Shown: positions 4,499 through 9,923 of the stretch, in pieces
Layout of the letters: each line of letters opens with the position of its first letter
How positions within the stretch are numbered: the stretch's first letter is position 1
DNA from: an uncultured Bacilli bacterium
Lineage (GTDB): Bacteria > Bacillota_I > Bacilli_A > RF39 > UBA660
Assembly: GCA_944327405.1 (NCBI GenBank)
Contig: CALVHK010000035.1
Span: forward strand, 1-9,923
Direction: 5' to 3'
Length of the DNA: 9,923 nt
Program-made: the position numbers and the translations under genes
Notes under the pieces: generated by a model
What the model saw: only the letters and a program-made list of their open reading frames with translations
Databases searched by the model: none
What the model was told of the DNA's origin: nothing

Positions 4499-7090
4499 AT
4501 GAACGATAGTAATTTACAAGAACAATATGCTTTATTAGAAGAAGAAAGGAAAGACAATAGAAAGAAAACAATAATAATTATTATCCTTTGTATATTAATT
4601 ATATTAGTTACTCTTCTAGGAATCTTTTTCTCACTGTCAGGTAACAAAACATGTACCATAAACTGTGATTTAGACGGCGACGGAGTCGCTGACATCAACA
4701 TCGACATTGATGGTGACGGTATATGTGATGTCAACTGTGACCGCGATGGTGATGGCAAACCAGACACTAACATCGACTACAAAGGTGATAGAACACCACA
4801 CTTTAGCATTGACACTGATGGTGATGGATACCCAGATGTTAACTTAGTAAATAAAGATGTCGATGGTGATGGCGAGCCAGACTTTAATATCGATTTAGAT
4901 GGTGATGGATGGCCTGATATTAATATTGATTTTGATAACACCAACACTTGTGATATAAACTGTGATATTGACGGTGATAATAAGCCTGATACAAATATCG
5001 ATGTGAATGGTGATGGCAAACCAGATGTAAATATAGATACGGATGGTGATGGTACACCGGATGAAAATTTAATGAATCAAGATACCGATGGCGATGGAAA
5101 ATGCGATCTAAATTGTGATACCGATGGTGATGGTTTCCCAGACATCAACATTGATATAGATGGTGATGGCGAAGCAGACTTAAACATTGATACGGATGGC
5201 GACAAAGTATGTGATCTAAATTGTGACACGAACAATGATGGTAAGCCAGACATTAATATTGACGTTGATAAAGATGGCGATGCAGACATCAATGTCGATA
5301 CCGATGACGATGGTGAGCCTGATGATAATTTAATGAATCAGGATACCAACGATGATGGAATATGTGATTTAAACTGTGATACTAATAATGATGGCTTCCC
5401 AGACATCAACATTGATATAGACGGTGATGGAGATCCGGATATGAATATCGACACGGATGGCGATGGTGTATGTGACCTAAACTGTGATACCGATGGTGAT
5501 GGCAAGCCAGACATGAATGTCGACAAAGACGGCAATGGCGAGCCAGACACGAATGTCGATACCGATGGTGATGGCGATCCAGACTTAAATATTGATACCG
5601 ATGGTGATGGAGTATGTGATTTAAACTGTGACACCAATGACAATGGCAAACCAGATATGAACTTAGATTATGATAGTGATGGCGAAGCAGACATCAATGT
5701 CGATACTGATGGTAATGGAGAGCCTGATGACAATCTAATGAATCAAACTGATGAAAATGATGTATGTATCCTAAACTGTGATACTAATAATGATGAATGG
5801 CCCGAAACAAACATTGATGTTGATGGTGATGGAACACCTGATGTAAACATTGATACCAATGGTGATGGCAAACCGGATACCAATATTGATGTAGACAAAG
5901 ATGGTGAACCTGATATTAATATTGATAACAATGGCGATGGAACACCTGATGACAATCTCATGAATCAAGATACCGACGGCGATGGAAAATGCGATCTAAA
6001 TTGTGATACCGATGGTAATGGCTTCCCAGATACCAACATTGATATAGATGGTGATGGTGAACCAGATATTAATATTGACAAAGATGGTGATGGTATATGT
6101 GATACCAATTGTGATACCAATGGTGATGGCAAACCAGATACAAATATTGATGTTGATGGTGATGGCAAGCCAGATGTAAATATCGATACCGATGGTGATG
6201 GCAAGCCAGATGACAATCTCATGAATCAAGATACCGATAATGATGGTGTATGTGATGTAAACTGTGATACCGATGATGATGGCTTCCCAGAAGAAAACAT
6301 TGACTTAGACGGTGATGGTACATGTGACTTAAACTGTGACTTAAATGGTGATGGAACATGTGATACCAATTGTGTTGGTGAATTATATAGTAATGCTGAT
6401 TTAAGCAGTTTAAGAGTAGGAAATTACTTATTAGTACCAAGCTTTAATGCTAATACTACAGAATATACTGTTGAAGTAGACAGAAGCTTAACAAGTGTAA
6501 ACGTAAGTGCTACTGCAGTAAATTCTCGTTCAAGAATTATAGGAACCGGACCAGTAGCGTTAACTAGCGATTCAACTAGAGTTACCGTAACCGTAATCGC
6601 TCAAAGTGGTAGATTAAAAACTTATACTGTAACAATTAATAAAGCTGATAATCCAACTGTATCTGAAGATGGAGATGGATCTGTAGATATAGGAACAGCT
6701 GAAAATGGCGTTCTAAGCGTATCATTTACAAGACCAATGCATGCGACAAACATCGTACCAGGATGGACTGGAACTCATGCTTTCACAGTAACAAATAATT
6801 CAACAAGTACGATTACTTATAATATCAACTTAATAAATGTAGAAAACACATTTACAAGTGATAACTTAGTATATACTTTAAGAAAAGATGGTGAAGTATT
6901 AAATAATCAAAGTAATATTGTTGCCGTAAAACAAGACTCAACTATAGCAAGTAATATAGTAATAGCACCTGGTGAAACAGCTAGTTTCTCACTTGATTAT
7001 GAATTTATATATCTAAACGTACCACAAGATTACGATCATGATAGAAGCTATGCAGCTACTGTAGAAATAGAAATTATATCAGTAAACTAA
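4499..7090 (+). CDS. Giant membrane-anchored surface protein with 46 DxDGDG repeats
   Basis: An 863-residue protein from the ATG at 4499. Residues 1-23 are charged (ending RKDNRKK) and residues 24-46 are one very hydrophobic segment. This predicts a signal anchor with the rest outside; there is no FAYF cleavage motif. Residues 57-625 are 46 tandem modules, mostly 12 residues, with consensus D-x-D-G-D-G-x-P-D-x-N-I. This resembles the calcium-binding loops of thrombospondin type 3, EF-hand and dockerin repeats. Thirteen modules carry CDxNC or a variant, plus CTINC at 52-56, giving 28 regularly placed cysteines there. Six modules end in an extra triplet (NLMNQ or NLVNK). Residues about 633-715 match the cadherin-like beta-sandwich family: ADLSSLRVGNYLLVPSFNA, TTEYTVEV, GRLKTYTVTINK. 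Residues about 737-863 form a domain like that of the 3863-4399 protein. Terminator at 7089-7115. Inferred role: a calcium-rigidified stalk presenting a beta domain in a SipW-processed surface assembly. No sortase motif is seen. Confidence 0.82.
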   Translation: MNDSNLQEQYALLEEERKDNRKKTIIIIILCILIILVTLLGIFFSLSGNKTCTINCDLDGDGVADINIDIDGDGICDVNCDRDGDGKPDTNIDYKGDRTPHFSIDTDGDGYPDVNLVNKDVDGDGEPDFNIDLDGDGWPDINIDFDNTNTCDINCDIDGDNKPDTNIDVNGDGKPDVNIDTDGDGTPDENLMNQDTDGDGKCDLNCDTDGDGFPDINIDIDGDGEADLNIDTDGDKVCDLNCDTNNDGKPDINIDVDKDGDADINVDTDDDGEPDDNLMNQDTNDDGICDLNCDTNNDGFPDINIDIDGDGDPDMNIDTDGDGVCDLNCDTDGDGKPDMNVDKDGNGEPDTNVDTDGDGDPDLNIDTDGDGVCDLNCDTNDNGKPDMNLDYDSDGEADINVDTDGNGEPDDNLMNQTDENDVCILNCDTNNDEWPETNIDVDGDGTPDVNIDTNGDGKPDTNIDVDKDGEPDINIDNNGDGTPDDNLMNQDTDGDGKCDLNCDTDGNGFPDTNIDIDGDGEPDINIDKDGDGICDTNCDTNGDGKPDTNIDVDGDGKPDVNIDTDGDGKPDDNLMNQDTDNDGVCDVNCDTDDDGFPEENIDLDGDGTCDLNCDLNGDGTCDTNCVGELYSNADLSSLRVGNYLLVPSFNANTTEYTVEVDRSLTSVNVSATAVNSRSRIIGTGPVALTSDSTRVTVTVIAQSGRLKTYTVTINKADNPTVSEDGDGSVDIGTAENGVLSVSFTRPMHATNIVPGWTGTHAFTVTNNSTSTITYNINLINVENTFTSDNLVYTLRKDGEVLNNQSNIVAVKQDSTIASNIVIAPGETASFSLDYEFIYLNVPQDYDHDRSYAATVEIEIISVN
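5072..5173 (+). repeat. Recently duplicated block, copy 1
   Basis: This stretch and 5960-6061 are almost the same at nucleotide level, including many synonymous third positions, and are offset by exactly 888 bases (296 codons). Most other modules share only the protein pattern. This suggests recent duplication or gene conversion within the array. Confidence 0.7.
5960..6061 (+). repeat. Recently duplicated block, copy 2
   Basis: Partner of 5072-5173. Both begin at the ATGAATCAAGATACCGA of an NLMNQ boundary and share the following KCDLNC module (AAATGCGATCTAAATTGTGA) base for base. They diverge gradually after the third module. Confidence 0.7.
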
Positions 7091-7115
7091 GAGTGATGAA
7101 AATTCACTCTTTTTT
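7089..7115 (+). terminator. Rho-independent terminator after the repeat-protein gene
   Basis: AGAGTGA (7090-7096) pairs with TCACTCT (7104-7110) around a 7-base loop, extended by A7089-T7111, with a T-run to 7115. The stem begins inside the TAA stop codon. It separates the repeat protein from the signal peptidase gene. Confidence 0.88.
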
Positions 7116-7127
7116 AATGAAATAATC

Positions 7128-7156
7128 TTGTAATTTACTGATTGATAGGCTATAAT
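7128..7156 (+). promoter_or_regulatory. Promoter for the signal peptidase gene
   Basis: TTGTAA (7128-7133), 17 bases, TATAAT (7151-7156). AGGAGG (7169-7174) follows 7 bases before the ATG at 7182. The peptidase therefore has its own strong promoter, independent of its presumed substrates. Confidence 0.75.
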
Positions 7157-7181
7157 ATATATTAGAATAGGAGGGGCCCAA

Positions 7182-7958
7182 ATGAAAGATAGCAAATTTT
7201 CATGGCGGACACTAATACATATATTTTTCAAAATTTTATCATGGGCTCTATTTATTATTCTTTTATTAATTGCTATATTCTTATTATATTATTATATAGC
7301 TAATAAAATATATATAAGCAAAGGTGCAGGCTATGAACCAAAATTTTCCATCTACACAATTGCTACCGGTTCTATGGTTCCCAATATAAATGTTATGGAT
7401 GCGATAATTAATATTCGTGTTGATGATCCTGATGATTTAAAAGTAGGAGATGTCATAACTTTCCGCTCATCGAATCCCACAAGTATGGGCCTTACTATGA
7501 CCCATCGTATCAAAGAAATAACAACTGATAATGATGGAAAAATATGTTACGTAACCAAAGGAGATGCAAATCCCGTTGAAGATGAGCTATGTGCTAAGTA
7601 CAGCAATGTTATAGGTAAAGTTATTATAAGAATTCCTGGTTTAGGTCATATTCAACGTTTTCTAGCTTCAGGATTCGGCTGGCTATTATGTATTTTAATC
7701 CCTGCTGTAATCATTATAGCTAGAGATATTATGAAAATAACGAGACTTTCTACAATTCAAAATAATGCTTCAAAAATGGCGGCTAAGAAGAAAGATCCTA
7801 AAAAAGAAGCAGAGGAAAAAAAACGAAAAGAAGACATAAAAAGAAATCTTCTAGAGGAAAATAAAGACCCAAAAGAATATTTTAAAGAACCAAATATTCA
7901 AGTGATAGATAAACAAAAAGATAAAAACAAAAATAAAAACAAAAAAAAGAAGGAATAA
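7182..7958 (+). CDS. sipW: Signal peptidase I, ER/archaeal (SipW) type
   Basis: A 258-residue membrane serine protease. A transmembrane segment lies at about residues 18-40. The catalytic serine box IATGSMVPNI has S64. TMTHRI places H108, the histidine that replaces lysine in ER/archaeal-type (S26B) enzymes. VTKGDANPVED carries D128 and D134, the conserved aspartate box. A second transmembrane segment lies at about 165-181. This order is that of Bacillus SipW, which cleaves TasA and TapA. Two genes in the window encode proteins with matching G-x-[T/S]-F-A-Y-F signal segments, so the enzyme-substrate link is a reasonable inference. After the second membrane segment there is a long Lys/Glu/Asp-rich tail (about residues 185-258), predicted to face the cytoplasm. 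Its last codons are part of the terminator shared with the FemABX gene. The family call is secure; the symbol is by family. Confidence 0.92.
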   Translation: MKDSKFSWRTLIHIFFKILSWALFIILLLIAIFLLYYYIANKIYISKGAGYEPKFSIYTIATGSMVPNINVMDAIINIRVDDPDDLKVGDVITFRSSNPTSMGLTMTHRIKEITTDNDGKICYVTKGDANPVEDELCAKYSNVIGKVIIRIPGLGHIQRFLASGFGWLLCILIPAVIIIARDIMKITRLSTIQNNASKMAAKKKDPKKEAEEKKRKEDIKRNLLEENKDPKEYFKEPNIQVIDKQKDKNKNKNKKKKE

Positions 7959-7987
7959 TAATATGATTAACAATCCTTCTTTTTTTT
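7941..7987. terminator. Shared bidirectional terminator between convergent genes
   Basis: A-run plus GAAGGA (7941-7954) pairs perfectly over 14 bases with TCCTTC plus a T-run (7974-7987), around a 19-base loop. Both stop codons (7956-7958 plus, 7969-7967 minus) lie in the loop, so each arm also codes for the C-terminus of one protein. Confidence 0.88.
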
Positions 7988-9208
7988 ATTAAACTCTTTA
8001 GCAAGCAAACCTTTCTTCATTAAGCTATGATAATTCTTATCATTCAAAATAAAATCAAATTCTCCAATAAATTCATAAATATGAGGCTTAAATCCAATCT
8101 TAAACTGATTAAGACCATAATAAGGATTATCCAAAGAAAAATCTCCTGTAAAGCCATTTAAATCCATAAATTTAAAGTCTTTTTTATAATATTCCATTAA
8201 CTCATAATGTAAAAAATAATTAGGATTAAAGTGCTTATAATTCTTATCATACCCACTAATAACAATATGTACTCGATTTAAATAACGAATAACTAAAGCA
8301 CCAGCAACATAAGTTTCTTTTTTCTCTCTCAAAGCATGAGTTGCTAGTTCAATATCATTTTTATAAGAAAGTAATATACGATCAGAATTCATCTTCTCTT
8401 TAATATTTGCTTCACTAGCATGATGAACTAACTTTTCAGAAATAATAGTATTTCTTTCTAACTCTTGATCGTATAATGTTTTACTATTAAGTAAATATTG
8501 TTGATAATCAATTTTAACTAAAAATAAATCAGCCGCATCTATATAATGAAAAACATTGTAGTAGTTTTTATAGTAAAATGAATCTATATCCTTTTTATTT
8601 TTAATGAATTCAAATAATATATCCAATCCATCTCTATCTTTTTTCTCAAAAACAAGTCCCGTTTTAAACCCTTTACGAATCTTATTCTTAGTATTCTTAT
8701 GAAGACGCTCAAAATCATATTCTTCTAAGTTTAAAATAGCATTAAACCTAGGAAACAAACTCTCAAAGTATTTATTATCTCTTAATTTAGTAAAACCTAG
8801 TTCTTTTAAATAATCTCTAACAATAATATTATGATTATAATTAGTAAGCTTAGTATTAGGATTAATTTCTCCTATGGCAATTTCTGGATTAATTTTAATA
8901 AATACCAATCTTCTAAAATAATATTCTCTAATCGCTTGGGTAAACTGACTTAAGAGTTCATAATCGAAGTAATCCACCAAAAAACCTTTAGGAGAATAAC
9001 CATATTTATAAGACAATCCTATTTTTTTAATTAAAATTAAGGCAGCGGCTTTAATCACTCCGAGTTCATCAACAAAGCCAATAAGCTCATAATCATATCC
9101 TTCTTCTGTCATGAATATCGCATAGCTAGAACTCTGATAATACGAGCTAATAGGAAAACTTTTAGCAAAGCTATCAAATTCGGCAATAGAAAGTTCTTTA
9201 ATATGCAT
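7967..9208 (-). CDS. FemABX-family peptidoglycan aminoacyltransferase
   Basis: A 413-residue cytoplasmic protein. FemABX enzymes use aminoacyl-tRNA to add amino acids to the stem peptide of lipid II, building interpeptide bridges. Signature segments are present: SSYYQSSSYAIFMTEEGYDYELIGF (residues 21-45), YGYSPKGFLVDY (69-80, like the family's APRGP region), LHKNTKNKIRKG (169-180), a long charged helical insertion at about 235-295 matching the FemA coiled-coil arm, YVAGALVIRY (300-309), and DLNGFTGDFS followed by YYGLNQFKIGFK (349-374). The start is the minus-strand ATG at 9208-9206, with AAAGGGG 7 bases upstream and a promoter at 9263-9235. It converges on the signal peptidase gene and diverges from the DUF308 gene. 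The added amino acid cannot be predicted from sequence alone. The family is clear. A role in the SipW-linked system is not implied by the layout. Confidence 0.9.
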   Translation of the reverse strand: MHIKELSIAEFDSFAKSFPISSYYQSSSYAIFMTEEGYDYELIGFVDELGVIKAAALILIKKIGLSYKYGYSPKGFLVDYFDYELLSQFTQAIREYYFRRLVFIKINPEIAIGEINPNTKLTNYNHNIIVRDYLKELGFTKLRDNKYFESLFPRFNAILNLEEYDFERLHKNTKNKIRKGFKTGLVFEKKDRDGLDILFEFIKNKKDIDSFYYKNYYNVFHYIDAADLFLVKIDYQQYLLNSKTLYDQELERNTIISEKLVHHASEANIKEKMNSDRILLSYKNDIELATHALREKKETYVAGALVIRYLNRVHIVISGYDKNYKHFNPNYFLHYELMEYYKKDFKFMDLNGFTGDFSLDNPYYGLNQFKIGFKPHIYEFIGEFDFILNDKNYHSLMKKGLLAKEFNKKKKDC

Positions 9209-9234
9209 AATATTACCCCTTTCAAATAATGCAT

Positions 9235-9263
9235 ATTATAGCACAAGAATAAATTTATGTCTA
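9235..9263 (-). promoter_or_regulatory. Promoter for the FemABX gene
   Basis: On the minus strand TAGACA (9263-9258), 17 bases, TATAAT (9240-9235), pointing to the gene start at 9208. It lies back-to-back with the plus-strand promoter at 9272-9299; only 8 bases separate the two -35 boxes. Confidence 0.75.
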
Positions 9264-9271
9264 GAATTTGA

Positions 9272-9299
9272 TTGACTAGAAAAAAATTTATAGTATAAT
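9272..9299 (+). promoter_or_regulatory. Promoter for the DUF308 gene
   Basis: TTGACT (9272-9277), 16 bases, TATAAT (9294-9299), followed by AGGAGG (9307-9312) 7 bases before the ATG at 9320. It is divergent from, and adjacent to, the FemABX promoter, so one regulator or local supercoiling could affect both. Confidence 0.8.
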
Positions 9300-9319
9300 T
9301 ATAAGTAGGAGGAAATCTT

Positions 9320-9922
9320 ATGGCAAAGAAAAAAGAAAGCAAAGGATTAGAAAAAATAAAATTAGACTTTAGCAAATTATTATTAGGAAGTATTATTGTA
9401 AATGTATTATTTTTACTTTATGGAGTTGTTACTTACTTAAATCCTTTAATTGATTTAACAGTAATGCGCGTCATGTTAGGAGTATGTTTTATCATTTTAG
9501 GAGCATATGCTATATTTGAATTCACCCAAAAAGATAAAAATCCTTTATTTAACTTAAATATTGTATGGGGAATACTAGCGATTCTAACAGGATTACTTGC
9601 AATAATCAATCCTTTTAATATCAACAAAATATTTACATTCACATTAGGAATATATCTAGTAATTATTGCTTTAAGTAGAATATTAGATGCTATAAAACTA
9701 AAGAAAATAGGTTACGATGGATGGTCTTTAATAATCACGATAGGTATAATTCTTTTAATCTTTGGCGTATTTATTATGATTAATCCAGCACGTATGGAAG
9801 ATGTAGAAACAGCAAGTATCTTTGTAATTTTAGCAAGTATTTTAGAAATATGTAATTATATTTTGCTTTATACTAAAAAAGAAGATATTTTGAAATTGTT
9901 AAACCCAAAAAAAGGAAAGTAG
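9320..9922 (+). CDS. DUF308/HdeD-like integral membrane protein
   Basis: A 200-residue polytopic protein with a basic N-terminus (MAKKKESKG) and a basic C-terminus (NPKKGK). Six hydrophobic segments are visible at about residues 20-40, 48-68, 79-96, 104-122, 135-154 and 164-184. They fall into three hairpins, each with an Asn-Pro after its first helix: N41-P42 (LNPLID), N97-P98 (INPFNI) and N155-P156 (INPARM). This threefold pattern fits the DUF308 'short repeat of membrane protein' family, to which HdeD belongs; HdeD is known from E. coli acid resistance. No catalytic residues can be named and function is unknown. Both ends appear complete, with TAG closing one base before the window end. 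AGGAGG at 9307-9312 supports the start. Confidence 0.8.
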   Translation: MAKKKESKGLEKIKLDFSKLLLGSIIVNVLFLLYGVVTYLNPLIDLTVMRVMLGVCFIILGAYAIFEFTQKDKNPLFNLNIVWGILAILTGLLAIINPFNINKIFTFTLGIYLVIIALSRILDAIKLKKIGYDGWSLIITIGIILLIFGVFIMINPARMEDVETASIFVILASILEICNYILLYTKKEDILKLLNPKKGK

Positions 9923-9923
9923 G

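Larger units (their letters stand above)
4667..6373 (+). repeat. Tandem array of 46 units of about 36 bp (DxDGDGxPDxNI)
   Basis: The array spans 569 codons: 40 modules near 12 residues (one of 11) and six of 15 residues. The longer modules end at NLVNK or NLMNQ. The Val or Met codon of that motif lies at 4847, 5072, 5333, 5738, 5960 and 6221. Super-unit spacing is therefore 75, 87, 135, 74 and 87 residues. The 87-residue unit is 7 modules, and the 135-residue unit is 11. A cysteine module opens each super-unit after an NLMNQ and recurs every three to four modules. Module 30 is degenerate (TDENDVCILNC). Confidence 0.95.

Noticed and set aside
4667..6373. CRISPR array, because of regular units of about 36 bp
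   Set aside because: Units are contiguous with no spacers, keep an open frame throughout and vary by codon position.
4670..6440. Long minus-strand open frames rich in Ser, Pro, Ile or His inside the repeat gene
   Set aside because: They are antisense shadows of the 36-base periodic coding sequence and have no ribosome binding sites or independent composition.
9109..9375. Minus-strand frame of 88 residues spanning the divergent promoters
   Set aside because: It covers two good promoters and the starts of two real genes, and has no recognisable product.

Overview
The window is AT-rich DNA with bacterial gene organisation. Genes have strong AGGAGG-type ribosome binding sites, TTGACA/TATAAT-type promoters with 16-17 base spacers, and short U-tailed hairpin terminators. 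Together with a FemABX peptidoglycan aminoacyltransferase and an ER/archaeal-type (SipW) signal peptidase, this points to a low-GC Bacillota. An uncultured gut Bacilli lineage is my guess from overall style, not something the sequence proves. All visible stops are TAA or TAG, and TGG is used for tryptophan.

Layout. (1) 1-617: the 3' end of a DUF4143-type AAA ATPase gene. (2) 775-1476: a secreted protein with a SipW-type signal peptide. (3) 1613-3136: an Abi_2/AbiF-family HEPN protein, followed by a compact structured and terminated RNA candidate (about 3171-3267). (4) 3290-3862: an intergenic stretch with no convincing protein gene. It holds an apparent minus-strand transcription unit (promoter 3590-3617, terminator 3396-3425), a 17-pair inverted repeat and a second inverted-repeat/terminator element. 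(5) 3863-4399: a second SipW-type exported protein. (6) 4499-7090: a membrane-anchored giant with 46 tandem 12-residue DxDGDG repeats, a cadherin-like beta-sandwich and a C-terminal domain related to the 3863-4399 protein. (7) 7182-7958: a SipW-like signal peptidase I with a long charged tail. (8) 7967-9208 (minus): a FemABX protein, converging on the peptidase gene through a shared terminator. (9) 9320-9922: a DUF308/HdeD-like membrane protein, divergent from the FemABX gene.

How they fit together. The signal peptidase and the two small proteins carrying G-x-[T/S]-F-A-Y-F signal peptides look like an enzyme with its substrates, as in the tapA-sipW-tasA arrangement of Bacillus. The large repeat protein ends in the same kind of domain, so I infer a cell-surface fibre or matrix system with a calcium-binding stalk. 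Each gene appears to have its own promoter, so this is a cluster and not one operon. The AbiF-like gene and its RNA candidate sit inside this surface locus, between the two small substrates, and look like an accessory defence or toxin-antitoxin cassette.
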